This document shows, one piece after another, positions 17,981 through 26,656 of a stretch of 64,000 bases of DNA (the stretch's first letter is position 1; every line of letters begins with the position of its first letter). Made by a program: the position numbers and the translations under genes. A model generated the notes under the pieces. That model worked only from the letters and a program-made list of their open reading frames with translations. It made no database searches and was not told the origin of the DNA. The stretch spans positions 124,001-188,000 of the forward strand of contig NZ_BFBB01000004.1 in the NCBI RefSeq assembly GCF_003114855.1, read 5' to 3'. This stretch comes from Leptospira ryugenii (GTDB taxonomy: Bacteria; Spirochaetota; Leptospiria; Leptospirales; Leptospiraceae).

Positions 17981-18980
17981 TCTCTTCTCCAGGTTTCATC
18001 AAATCTGCCAAGCCTAGGTGTTGGTATGCTTTTTTGGTGGCGACTCTACCTGATGGAGTCCGATCAATCAAACCAATGCGAACCAAAAATGGTTCATAAG
18101 TATCTTCGATGGTTCGTTCTTCTTCTCCTAATACAACGGCAATGGGTTTAATGCCAACTGGTCCTCCATTGTATCTCTCTATGATGATCTTTAAAATTTG
18201 GCGGTCAATGGCATCTAAACCTTTCTCATCTACCCCCATTCTGCTGAAGGCAAAAAGACAAGTTTCTTTGGTAATTGAAGTCTCCCCTTTCACTTCACCA
18301 AAGTCTCTAACACGCTTTAGGAGGTGGTTTGCAATACGCGGAGTCTTTCTACTACGCTTTCCGATTTCTAATGCAACACCTTCTTGCAAAGAAACATTTA
18401 AGATCTTTGCAGATCGATCTACGATGATTTCCATTTCTTCATCTGAATAAAAATCTAGTTTAAGGTGGATTCCAAATCTTGACTTTAAAGGATCGCTAAC
18501 AAGACCCGAACGAGTTGTAGCTCCAACTAGCGTAAACGCTTGCAATTGGATTTGGACTGCGTTTGCCGTGATACCCTCACCCACGACCAAATCGACAAAG
18601 TAATTCTCCATAGCTGGGTATAAAAGTTCTTCCTGTTTTTTCACAAATCCGTGGATTTCATCGACAAAGAAAACTTCGTTTGTTTTGAGTAAGGTGAGAA
18701 ACCGAACCAAATCAGCACCTTTTGAAATCGCAGGAGCTGATGTTGGGGTGAAGGCTACCGACAATTCGTTGGCAATGATTTGTGCCAGTGTAGTCTTTCC
18801 GAGGCCTGGGGGCCCCGAAATCAATACATGGTCGAGAGGGCTTTGTCGTTTTTTAGCTGCCTCTATGTAGACGGAAAGGTTGGACAAAACTTCTCTCTGT
18901 CCAATGAATTCAGACAATTTTGTAGGACGAAGGCTAGGTTCGTCCTCACCAATCGATTCTATTTCTTCCCGAAAACTCAC
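17961..18980 (-). CDS. ruvB: Holliday junction branch migration helicase RuvB
   Basis: The 339-residue AAA+ ATPase is typical in length. [12 protein letters not shown] begins the core, Walker A is [11 protein letters not shown] at about 57-67, Walker B is [10 protein letters not shown], sensor/RFC motifs appear in [17 protein letters not shown], and the C-terminal winged helix ends in [15 protein letters not shown]. RuvB drives branch migration with RuvA at Holliday junctions. Neither ruvA nor ruvC is adjacent; instead the gene sits one base after an HtrA protease and overlaps the TonB-C gene. Identification is firm. Confidence 0.97.
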   Translation of the reverse strand: MSFREEIESIGEDEPSLRPTKLSEFIGQREVLSNLSVYIEAAKKRQSPLDHVLISGPPGLGKTTLAQIIANELSVAFTPTSAPAISKGADLVRFLTLLKTNEVFFVDEIHGFVKKQEELLYPAMENYFVDLVVGEGITANAVQIQLQAFTLVGATTRSGLVSDPLKSRFGIHLKLDFYSDEEMEIIVDRSAKILNVSLQEGVALEIGKRSRKTPRIANHLLKRVRDFGEVKGETSITKETCLFAFSRMGVDEKGLDAIDRQILKIIIERYNGGPVGIKPIAVVLGEEERTIEDTYEPFLVRIGLIDRTPSGRVATKKAYQHLGLADLMKPGEENAPTLF

Positions 18981-18981
18981 T

Positions 18982-20157
18982 TCAATTTGGTTTCTGCTCT
19001 GGAGTGATGGTAGTCAATACTTCATTTTTATTTCGGATGATTTTTATCTCGATCCGCTTCCCAATTTTTGAGGATGCAATCACTGCTTGGACATCGCTCG
19101 GGGATTTGATTGGTTTTCCATCAATTTCAATGATGACATCAGAAGGTCTAAGCCCCGCTTTGGCAGCCGGAGAATTTCCAAGGCGCTCAACTACGACTGC
19201 ACCTTCTGTTGAACTGAGTCCCAATTGGTCTGCGATTTCTTTGTTGATGGGCGATAAGGAAACACCGATCCAAGGACGCGAAACTCGGCCATCTGTCTTT
19301 AATTGTTCTGCCACCCTTTTCGCTTCATTGATGGGAATGGTTAAACCAATGCCCTCTGATCCACCAGACTGGGAGAGGATCATTCGGTTGATCCCTATGA
19401 CCTCGCCTTTGATATTCAATAAAGGCCCACCACTATTTCCTTGGTTGATGGCTGTGTCGGTCTGTATATAGGCAAGGCCAGACTCGTCAATTCCACCTCT
19501 TTGTACAGCTGACACAACTCCAACGGTAAAGGAATATTCCAGACCTAGTGGAGCCCCAATCGCAATGGCCCAATTCCCAACCTTTACTTTATCCGAATTG
19601 CCGATTCTGATGGGAACAAGCTCCGATTTAGGAGCTTCTATTTTTAAAAGGGCTACGTCAATTGTTGCGTCGGTTCCGATCAATTTAGCATTGTATTTGT
19701 TTTTGTTTCTCAACTTGACTGTGAGTTTGTCCATTCCATCGATCACATGGTGGTTGGTAAGGATATATCCTTCATCATTCAGAATGATTCCTGAACCGAG
19801 ACCATTTTGGATTTCTTGGATCACCTTTCCACCGCCTAATCCTTGTCTTCCGAATAGGTGGTCAAAGAATGGATCTCCTGTGCTTGGAAAGCCTTGTCTA
19901 CGGTTCACTCTTCTTTCTGTTGCGATGGAAACAACACTTGGAGAAGCTTTCTCGAACACTTCTTGGAAGGCGTCTTCTAAGGTTACAGCCTGCAGTTGTG
20001 CAGGGGAAAGTTTATCTGTAGAGTCTGCCTTTAGTTGCAAAGGATTGTTGGATTGAGAATCTCCGCAAGTTAGGATGGGAGAAAGGAATGTACCCAACAA
20101 AAGAAAAGAAGATGCGATCGCAATGTATTTTAATGGGTTTGTTTTTGCTTGGTTCAT
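18982..20157 (-). CDS. HtrA/DegP-type periplasmic serine protease with one PDZ domain
   Basis: I chose the ATG at 20157 ([25 protein letters not shown]) because it begins a normal membrane anchor; an in-frame extension upstream to 20244 is not protein-like. The trypsin-like domain has the catalytic triad in NHHVIDGM (His), [10 protein letters not shown] (Asp) and [11 protein letters not shown] (Ser). One PDZ domain covers the last 100 residues ([23 protein letters not shown]). This is the DegS/DegP-like architecture with a single PDZ. It degrades or trims misfolded envelope proteins and may signal envelope stress. A purine-rich GGAG lies rather far (about 18 bases) upstream of the chosen ATG. 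Confidence 0.9.
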   Translation of the reverse strand: MNQAKTNPLKYIAIASSFLLLGTFLSPILTCGDSQSNNPLQLKADSTDKLSPAQLQAVTLEDAFQEVFEKASPSVVSIATERRVNRRQGFPSTGDPFFDHLFGRQGLGGGKVIQEIQNGLGSGIILNDEGYILTNHHVIDGMDKLTVKLRNKNKYNAKLIGTDATIDVALLKIEAPKSELVPIRIGNSDKVKVGNWAIAIGAPLGLEYSFTVGVVSAVQRGGIDESGLAYIQTDTAINQGNSGGPLLNIKGEVIGINRMILSQSGGSEGIGLTIPINEAKRVAEQLKTDGRVSRPWIGVSLSPINKEIADQLGLSSTEGAVVVERLGNSPAAKAGLRPSDVIIEIDGKPIKSPSDVQAVIASSKIGKRIEIKIIRNKNEVLTTITPEQKPN

Positions 20158-20253
20158 AATTCTAATTACTAGATTCTCCTCTGGATTTAGACTTCCTCGC
20201 GCTTCGGTTGGTCTCAATAGAACTTCGATCCACATCAAATCCAAAATAGACTT

Positions 20254-20266
20254 GAACAGACTGTTC
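20254..20266. promoter_or_regulatory. 13-bp perfect palindrome between divergent genes (possible operator)
   Basis: GAACA-GAC-TGTTC has five-base arms and a three-base centre. It lies in the roughly 130-bp region between the divergent htrA-type and DJ-1-type genes, 23 bases before the DJ-1 start. The position suits a repressor or activator site, but a palindrome of this size can arise by chance and no matching regulator is visible nearby. Confidence 0.3.
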
Positions 20267-20288
20267 TGACAAAGACACTGTCACCGAA

Positions 20289-20843
20289 ATGTCAAAATCT
20301 GTATTGATCCCCTTGGCTCCTGGCTTCGAAGAAATGGAAGGAATGATCCTTACCGATGTCTTCCGGCGCGGAGGATTAAAAGTGACCACTGCTTCCACAG
20401 TAGATGGGCCGATCCTTGCTTCAAGAAAAACCACTCACCTTGCTGACAAAAAAATCTCTGAACTTTTAGGAGAAACTTTCGATTTAATTGCCCTCCCAGG
20501 TGGTTTAGAGGGAACCAAAAATTTAATGCAAAGTGATCTGCTGAAAGAGATGCTTTTAGTGCAAAACAAAGAAAAGAAGGAGATTGCTGCCATCTGTGCT
20601 GCCCCAAATGTACTCCGAGAATGGAACATCATCGCCGAAGGGATGCCCTTCACATGTTTTCCCACTAGCAAAAACCTATCTTCAGGGGGCACCTACCTAG
20701 AAGATCGCATCGTTTCTGTTGGGCACATCCATACAAGTGTTGGGCCTGGTTCCGCTTTTGAGTTTGCTTTGTTTTTATTGGAAAGACTTGTTGGGGAAGA
20801 AATCAAATCGCAGGTCCAGAACGGACTGCTCTTGCCAAAATAG
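20289..20843 (+). CDS. DJ-1/PfpI-family protein
   Basis: The 184-residue protein has the DJ-1/PfpI/ThiJ flavodoxin-like fold. LIPLAPGFEEMEGMILTDVFRRGG opens the family profile with the conserved Glu, LIALPGGLEGTKNL follows, and the nucleophile elbow IAAICAAPNVL carries the reactive Cys at about 104. The length equals that of bacterial YajL/DJ-1 (about 185-195). Members are linked to repair of glyoxal-damaged proteins and to oxidative-stress protection; which activity applies here cannot be told. It converges on the STAS gene with one base between stops. Confidence 0.88.
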   Translation: MSKSVLIPLAPGFEEMEGMILTDVFRRGGLKVTTASTVDGPILASRKTTHLADKKISELLGETFDLIALPGGLEGTKNLMQSDLLKEMLLVQNKEKKEIAAICAAPNVLREWNIIAEGMPFTCFPTSKNLSSGGTYLEDRIVSVGHIHTSVGPGSAFEFALFLLERLVGEEIKSQVQNGLLLPK

Positions 20844-20844
20844 A

Positions 20845-21216
20845 CTAAGTGTTTGGTGGACTGCCGTGTTGTCCGCGTTCGGCGATCAAACTTTTGATAG
20901 CATCTTGCTCGCTATCTAGAACCTGGAGATGGCTTTCCATACCGGTAAGTTTGAATACTTTCGCAACACTTCCATGTACGTTACATACCTTCAAGTTACC
21001 ATGGTATTTTTTTAGCTTATACATAGCTGTTACGAGTGTTCCGATACCAGAGGAATCCATAAACGGAACCTTTTCGAGATTGATGACGATTTCATACTGC
21101 TGGCCTTTTATCTTTTGGTCTAAAAGATCTTTCAGTTCTTTTGCATTGTAGAGATCCACTTCTCCTTCAATGGAGACAACAGGGATGGTATCGACAATCT
21201 TTTCGTGAATTAACAT
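20845..21216 (-). CDS. STAS-domain anti-sigma factor antagonist
   Basis: The 123-residue single STAS domain has VSIEGEVDLYNAKELKDLLD at the start and the switch segment KVPFMDSSGIGTLVTAMYKLKK, where a Ser of DSSG is the usual phosphorylation site. Such proteins, when dephosphorylated by a SpoIIE/RsbU phosphatase, bind an anti-sigma kinase and free a sigma factor or another target. Two SpoIIE phosphatases are present in the window, but no RsbW-like kinase is adjacent. The C-terminal 15 residues are disordered. Confidence 0.88.
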   Translation of the reverse strand: MLIHEKIVDTIPVVSIEGEVDLYNAKELKDLLDQKIKGQQYEIVINLEKVPFMDSSGIGTLVTAMYKLKKYHGNLKVCNVHGSVAKVFKLTGMESHLQVLDSEQDAIKSLIAERGQHGSPPNT

Positions 21217-21249
21217 ACTTTTGTATCTATCTCTTTCTCGAATGAATCT

Positions 21250-22851
21250 CTACATCCTAAAAATACCAAAAGGTTTTCTGGATGTTTCTTTCGCATTCAG
21301 GATCGACAAGGCTCTTGCCAAAACTGTCCGAGTGTCACAGGGATCTATGATTCCGTCATCCCATAGACGTGCCGAACTGTAAACGGAAGATGATTTTTTT
21401 TCGTAGTCCGAGAGGATAGGATCCTTGAACTGACTTTCTTCTTCCTTTGTTGGGACTCTACCTTCTTTCTCCCAGGGCTCTGACTTTACGGTCCAAAGTA
21501 CATTGGCTGCCTGTTCCCCGCCCATGACTGATATTTTCGCTTGTGGCCACATCCATAAGAATTCAGGCGCAAAAGCTCGTCCACACATTCCATAGTTTCC
21601 CGCTCCGTAGGAACCCCCCGTAACGAGAGTTAATTTTGGGACTGTGGCAGTCGAAACAGCGTTCACCATCTTGGCTCCATCTCTTGCGATGCCCGAATTT
21701 TCATACTTTTTCCCTACCATAAAGCCGGTGATGTTTTGCAGAAAAAGTAACGGCGTTCTTCTTTGGTCACATAGTTGTATAAAGTGGGCCGCTTTTAAGG
21801 CGCTCTCAGAGAATAAGACTCCGTTGTTTGCGATGATCCCTACAGGATAGCCAAAGATTTCAGCAAAACCGCAGACTAAAGTTGTTCCATACAGTTTTTT
21901 GAATTCATGGAAGAGAGAGGCATCCACCAAACGGGCAATGATCTCCCGAACATCGTAGGATTTTTTTGGGTCTCTCTGTATGATACCGTATATTTCGTCC
22001 GCAGGATACAAAGGAGGACGTACTTCTTTGGGCAATGATTTAGGCTTTCGGTTGAGATTTTGTACTATGGAGCGAGTGATTTCTAATGCATGGAGGTCAT
22101 CTTCTGCATAGTGATCTGTTACACCAGAGATTCTACAATGGACATCGGCACCACCTAACTCTTCTGGACTTACAACCTCTCCTGTTGCGGCTTTCACGAG
22201 AGGAGGACCACCTAAAAAAATGGTTCCGTTTCCTTTTACAATGATGGACTCATCTGACATAGCCGGAATGTACGCACCACCTGCCGTACATGAACCCATA
22301 ACAACAGCTATCTGGCTAATGCCTCTCGCACTCATCTGTGCTTGGTTAAAGAATATGCGTCCAAAGTGTTCCTTGTCGGGAAAAACCTCATCTTGCATTG
22401 GCAAAAAAGCGCCACCAGAATCTACAAGATATATACAAGGCAGTTCATTGGAAAGGGCAATCTCTTGGGCTCTTAAATGTTTCTTTACCGTGAGTGGATA
22501 GTAAGTTCCACCTTTTACGGTCGCATCATTGGCAACTATCATGCACTCGATGCCCTGCACCTTTCCGATACCAGTCACTATGCCTGCACCTGGCACAGGA
22601 TCTGCGTATACACCTTCCGCTGCAAAGGGAGCAATCTCAAAAAACTCAGTGCCAGGATCAATGAGATTTGCGATACGTTCTCTAGCGGTTAATTTTCCTC
22701 TAGCCTTTTGTTTTTCTTTCGCTTTTTCTCCACCACCTAGCTTAATTTTGGCGAGCGTATTTCGAATGGGAACGGCAACTTCTAGGAATGTTAGACGATT
22801 TTGTTTAAACTCTTCGCTCTCACGGTTGATTTTTGAGATTAATGTTTCCAT
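21250..22851 (-). CDS. Acyl-CoA carboxylase carboxyltransferase beta subunit (methylcrotonyl-CoA carboxylase type)
   Basis: The 533-residue carboxyltransferase has an N-terminal crotonase-like half with [22 protein letters not shown] and [25 protein letters not shown], and a C-terminal half with [27 protein letters not shown]. The length and these blocks fit MCC beta, which transfers CO2 from biotin to 3-methylcrotonyl-CoA in leucine breakdown; geranyl- or propionyl-CoA carboxylase cannot be excluded. No biotin-carboxylase/BCCP subunit is adjacent, so the partner must be encoded elsewhere. It starts three bases after an alpha/beta hydrolase and ends the glm-led run. Confidence 0.88.
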   Translation of the reverse strand: METLISKINRESEEFKQNRLTFLEVAVPIRNTLAKIKLGGGEKAKEKQKARGKLTARERIANLIDPGTEFFEIAPFAAEGVYADPVPGAGIVTGIGKVQGIECMIVANDATVKGGTYYPLTVKKHLRAQEIALSNELPCIYLVDSGGAFLPMQDEVFPDKEHFGRIFFNQAQMSARGISQIAVVMGSCTAGGAYIPAMSDESIIVKGNGTIFLGGPPLVKAATGEVVSPEELGGADVHCRISGVTDHYAEDDLHALEITRSIVQNLNRKPKSLPKEVRPPLYPADEIYGIIQRDPKKSYDVREIIARLVDASLFHEFKKLYGTTLVCGFAEIFGYPVGIIANNGVLFSESALKAAHFIQLCDQRRTPLLFLQNITGFMVGKKYENSGIARDGAKMVNAVSTATVPKLTLVTGGSYGAGNYGMCGRAFAPEFLWMWPQAKISVMGGEQAANVLWTVKSEPWEKEGRVPTKEEESQFKDPILSDYEKKSSSVYSSARLWDDGIIDPCDTRTVLARALSILNAKETSRKPFGIFRM

Positions 22852-22854
22852 AGA

Positions 22855-23769
22855 TCATTCTTCTTCTTGGTTGTCCTTTCGTTTGAATTGAAAGGTTTTG
22901 GTTTTATTTCGACCATAGGTATCCACTAAATATTCGATCTTTTGGGAAATGAGTTCTGGGCATTCTTCCATGGATAGGTGGCCAGAAGGAACGACAGCAT
23001 GTGCACTTGTGCGAAGAGTTTCTTTAATGAATTCTGTCTGGTAGGGAGAAATCCGATAGTCTTCTTCTCCAATAATTACTTGCCGTAAGCCAACCATTGA
23101 TTTCAAGCCCTCTTCTACGTCTCGGAGGGTATGGCTGGAACGGTCAACATTTCGTATGAATTCCAAAGTCTGCTTTCTATTTTTGCCATGAAATAACAAG
23201 GTAAAGGTATCTTTTTCCCATTCTGCGGAAACACGGTAGCCTTTTTTGGTTAGAAAGAGGTGCACTAATATCTTCAATATGGGAGGTCTAAAACAATAAG
23301 ATAGCAGATCACCTAACAGAGGTATCTTTAGAATATTGATCGGGGAATAATAACGAAATTTTGGTAAATTTAAGAAACCGTTTAAGATCGTTAGTGATTT
23401 GATCCTTTCTGGATGTTCTTTGGAAAAAAAAGCAACAATAGGCAATGCGTAATCGTGAGTGACGATGTGGATTTTTTTATCACCGACCAAAGACTCAGCT
23501 ACCTGGTGTAAATAAAATGCCTGCAATCGGTGGGATAGAGGTGAACTAGGCTTTTCACTGAGTCCTACTCCCGCCCAATCCAAAGAGATCACTTTATATT
23601 TATGGGAAAGAAGTTCAGCAACATTTCTAAAATGATAAGAGGTCGTAAAAAATCCATGTAGAAGGAGGATGGTTTCACTGCCCTCGCCTACTTCAGAATA
23701 GAAGAGTTTGATGCCCTCCACCTCTACAAATTTCCCAGAGTTGATATGCTTTTGTAAACTAGGACTCAC
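22855..23769 (-). CDS. Alpha/beta hydrolase with Asp nucleophile (MEST/epoxide hydrolase-like)
   Basis: The 304-residue alpha/beta hydrolase has the oxyanion region LLLHGFFTTSYHF at about 36-48, the nucleophile elbow HIVTHDYALP with Asp106, and the catalytic His in VPSGHLSMEE at about 270. An Asp in the H-D-Y elbow is typical of epoxide hydrolases, haloalkane dehalogenases and MEST-like proteins rather than of Ser esterases. The start is GTG, overlapping the alternative GlmU stop by 11 bp. It lies three bases before the carboxyltransferase gene, hinting at a lipid or acyl substrate, but this is uncertain. Confidence 0.8.
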   Translation of the reverse strand: MSPSLQKHINSGKFVEVEGIKLFYSEVGEGSETILLLHGFFTTSYHFRNVAELLSHKYKVISLDWAGVGLSEKPSSPLSHRLQAFYLHQVAESLVGDKKIHIVTHDYALPIVAFFSKEHPERIKSLTILNGFLNLPKFRYYSPINILKIPLLGDLLSYCFRPPILKILVHLFLTKKGYRVSAEWEKDTFTLLFHGKNRKQTLEFIRNVDRSSHTLRDVEEGLKSMVGLRQVIIGEEDYRISPYQTEFIKETLRTSAHAVVPSGHLSMEECPELISQKIEYLVDTYGRNKTKTFQFKRKDNQEEE

Positions 23770-24817
23770 TTGATTTTTCCATTAATCTAGCATATAAGGA
23801 TCTCAAATACATCTCCTCTGCTTCAGAGAGGTTGATGCTTCGTCTGGCCATGATCTTTTTTGTATCTTGGATAAACTCTTCTAAGCGATATGTCTTTCCC
23901 TTAGAGATCCATGTGAACGGTTTTTGGTAGGAGCTTACTCGATTGTCGAGTAGATTGCTGCCTATGTCAATGACAGATCCCGTGTTCATCATCACGCCTA
24001 TGGCAATTTTAGAAAAAGGGCCTATCATCGATCCAAATTTAATAGTACCAGTGTTTGCTTCTATATTTTCATATTGTAGCTTCACAATACCGTAATTGTT
24101 TTTCAAATCCGATGTAGTTGCCAAAGCACCTATATTCACCCAAGATGAGACAAAGGAATGGCCTAGAAATCCCTCGTGGTGTTTATTAGAATAATCTAAT
24201 ATAATAGAATTTTCAACCTCCCCTCCAACTCGACAATTTTGGCCTATGAGAGTCCCACCACCAATTTTTGCATTGTCTATTCGAGATTCCTTTCCGATAT
24301 ACAATGGTCCCTCCAAAAAACTGAAAGGGCTAATCTTTACATTTTCATCGATCAAAATCGGACCATTCGAAGTATCAATGACAACACCAGGATAAACAAA
24401 GGAACTCGGATGAATGTAGAGATGTTTTTCTTTTCCAATTACGTGGAAACCGGAAGATTTTGTTTTGAATTTGTCTCGATATTTTTTCCAATTCTTATTA
24501 GAGCTCAGATTGTCTTCTATTAAGGTTGTCACACTTCGTTGCAGATCCCACGGAAAAAATGAATCTGCTGTGTGAACTTCCTCGATTTCTCTTCCATCAT
24601 AAGGCAAAAGAAATTCATACCTTTGGAACAACAAGGTATCAAAAGTAGTATCCTTACTTCGGTAGTAAATATTTGCCTTGGGGTTTTTAGCTTTTATCCT
24701 TTCTAAGAGATTCATTCCCGCGAGGTTCCATTCGCAAAAGGAGTGAAACCTAGAAATAGGCTCAAGAATCGGTGGGCGATTTGTCTCATCGATCAGAATA
24801 TTTTGGATAGTTGCCAT
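23759..24817 (-). CDS. Alternative-type GlmU-like protein (sugar-1-phosphate nucleotidyltransferase / acetyltransferase)
   Basis: The 352-residue protein has an N-terminal domain that lacks the usual GlmU GxGTRM loop (ILIDETNRPPILEPISRFHSF instead) and a C-terminal left-handed beta-helix with hexapeptide repeats. The block SWVNIGALATTSDLKNNYG followed by TGTIKFGSMIGPFSKIAIGVMMNTG is the mark of the alternative bacterial GlmU family (TIGR03991-like). It probably acetylates glucosamine-1-phosphate and uridylylates the product to UDP-GlcNAc. Its place directly after glmM and glmS, three bases from glmS, strongly supports that role. Sugar identity and the bifunctional nature are inferred. Confidence 0.85.
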   Translation of the reverse strand: MATIQNILIDETNRPPILEPISRFHSFCEWNLAGMNLLERIKAKNPKANIYYRSKDTTFDTLLFQRYEFLLPYDGREIEEVHTADSFFPWDLQRSVTTLIEDNLSSNKNWKKYRDKFKTKSSGFHVIGKEKHLYIHPSSFVYPGVVIDTSNGPILIDENVKISPFSFLEGPLYIGKESRIDNAKIGGGTLIGQNCRVGGEVENSIILDYSNKHHEGFLGHSFVSSWVNIGALATTSDLKNNYGIVKLQYENIEANTGTIKFGSMIGPFSKIAIGVMMNTGSVIDIGSNLLDNRVSSYQKPFTWISKGKTYRLEEFIQDTKKIMARRSINLSEAEEMYLRSLYARLMEKSSES

Positions 24818-24820
24818 CGT

Positions 24821-26656
24821 CTATTCTACAGTTACTGACTTCGCTAAATTCCTAGGCTGGTCTACGTTACAGCCACGTAGGATTGCAATGTGATAGGAAA
24901 GAAGCTGCAATGGGATAACGGCAAGAAGAGGGACCAGAGGATCTGCAATGGATGGAATCTCAAAAGTAAAATCAGCCATCTTTTTAATTTCAGTATCGCC
25001 TTCTGTGACAATCGCGATGACCTTTCCTTTTCTAGCTTTCACTTCTTGGATATTCGAGATAATCTTTTCATACGAACTATCCTTGGTGGCAATAAAGACA
25101 ACGGGCATATCCTCATCTATCAATGCGATAGGACCATGTTTCATCTCAGCAGCAGGATATCCTTCCGCATGGATGTAGGAAATTTCTTTCAGCTTCAAGG
25201 CACCTTCCAAGGCTACAGGAAAATTATAACCTCTTCCTAAATACAGAAAGTTTGAGGCTTGGTAGAATCGTTTGCTAATCTCTAAAATTTCTTCTGCTTT
25301 GCCAAGAATGGTGGCAACTTTATCTGGAATGGTATCCAAGCCAAAGAGTAGCTCTTGGTATTTGCTTTTTGAGATGGTTCCTTTTTTCAATCCTAAGTAG
25401 ATAGCCATCATAGCAAGTATAGTCACTTGTGAGGTGAAAGCCTTTGTCGAGGCTACCCCAATTTCTGGCCCTGCATGTAAGTAGGCACCTGCATCTGCAG
25501 TCCTTGCAATTGACGATCCTACCACATTACAAACTCCAAAGATCATCGCACCCTTTGATTTTGCCAATTCAATGGCCGCAAGAGTATCAGCCGTTTCACC
25601 TGACTGGGATATGGCGATGACAATATCTTTATCACGAATCACTGGATTACGGTAACGAAATTCAGAAGCATATTCCACTTCTGTTGGGATACGAGCTAAA
25701 TCCTCAAACAGATATTCACCGATGAGACCGGCATGCCATGATGTTCCACATCCGATAAAAAGCATCCGTTCCGCATTTGTAAATCTATGCAGGTATTGGT
25801 CTATACCACTGAGTACCAATGAATGACTTGCAGAGACCAATCGACCTCTCATGGCATCACGGACAGATTTCGGTTGTTCAAAAATCTCTTTTAACATAAA
25901 ATGTGGGTAACCACCCTTTTCTATGTCTTCAAGATCCAATTCTAATTTTTGAATGAATGGAGTTTTGATCACGTTCTCTAAACTTTTTACTGTAAGAGAA
26001 CCATCTTTCATAATTGCCATTTCCCTATCATTTAAATAGGTAACTTCACTCGTATATTCAATGATAGGAGTTGCATCGGACGCTACAAAGTATTCATCTT
26101 TGCCAATGCCAATCACCAGTGGTGAACCTTTTCTTGCCGCAATCAAGGTTCTTTCATCATCTTCCGAAAGAACGACAATAGCATAAGCTCCAACGACTTC
26201 ATTGAGTGCAAGGCGGACAGCTTCTTCGATATTACATTTGTTTTGAATTTTAATTTCTTCGATGAGGTGAATCAATACCTCAGTATCGGTATCGGATTTG
26301 AAGCTATGCCCCGATTTCTCTAACTCTTTTTTGATAGCACTATAATTTTCGATGATACCATTATGAATAATGGCAAGTTTACCATCGGAACTCAAGTGTG
26401 GGTGCGCATTTCTATCGTTAGGCTCTCCGTGAGTTGCCCATCGTGTATGGCCTATGCCAACACTTGCATCCAATTTTTTCTCGCCAATAGCAGACTCCAG
26501 GTCACTGACTTTTCCTTTTTTCTTTACGATTTCCAAGGAACCGTTTAAGACGGCAACACCAGCGCTGTCATAGCCTCGGTATTCAAGTCGTTTTAATCCT
26601 TTGATGATGATTGGTAGTGCCTTCCGACTTCCTAAATAACCTACGATTCCACACAT
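24821..26656 (-). CDS. glmS: Glutamine-fructose-6-phosphate aminotransferase (isomerizing)
   Basis: The 611-residue protein is the normal length. The N-terminal Ntn glutaminase domain begins MCGIVGYLG, where Cys2 becomes the catalytic residue, with GIGHTRWATHG next. Two SIS domains follow (FIGCGTSWHAG, AISQSGETADTLAA, STKAFTSQ), and the C-terminal block ends QPRNLAKSVTVE. GlmS makes glucosamine-6-phosphate from fructose-6-phosphate and glutamine, the committed step to UDP-GlcNAc for peptidoglycan and lipid A. Its start overlaps the glmM end by 16 bp. No glmS ribozyme is possible here because it is internal to an operon with no leader. Confidence 0.97.
   Translation of the reverse strand: MCGIVGYLGSRKALPIIIKGLKRLEYRGYDSAGVAVLNGSLEIVKKKGKVSDLESAIGEKKLDASVGIGHTRWATHGEPNDRNAHPHLSSDGKLAIIHNGIIENYSAIKKELEKSGHSFKSDTDTEVLIHLIEEIKIQNKCNIEEAVRLALNEVVGAYAIVVLSEDDERTLIAARKGSPLVIGIGKDEYFVASDATPIIEYTSEVTYLNDREMAIMKDGSLTVKSLENVIKTPFIQKLELDLEDIEKGGYPHFMLKEIFEQPKSVRDAMRGRLVSASHSLVLSGIDQYLHRFTNAERMLFIGCGTSWHAGLIGEYLFEDLARIPTEVEYASEFRYRNPVIRDKDIVIAISQSGETADTLAAIELAKSKGAMIFGVCNVVGSSIARTADAGAYLHAGPEIGVASTKAFTSQVTILAMMAIYLGLKKGTISKSKYQELLFGLDTIPDKVATILGKAEEILEISKRFYQASNFLYLGRGYNFPVALEGALKLKEISYIHAEGYPAAEMKHGPIALIDEDMPVVFIATKDSSYEKIISNIQEVKARKGKVIAIVTEGDTEIKKMADFTFEIPSIADPLVPLLAVIPLQLLSYHIAILRGCNVDQPRNLAKSVTVE

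Noticed and set aside
20162..20434. Open frame on the minus strand between and over the htrA-type and DJ-1-type genes
   Set aside because: Most of it is the reverse of the DJ-1 gene. The intergenic part, about 40 codons, has only weak GTG/TTG starts and no family match, and two frames are open here by chance.
24821..26656. glmS ribozyme
   Set aside because: glmS begins inside the glmM gene with a 16-base overlap, so no leader is available for a ribozyme.
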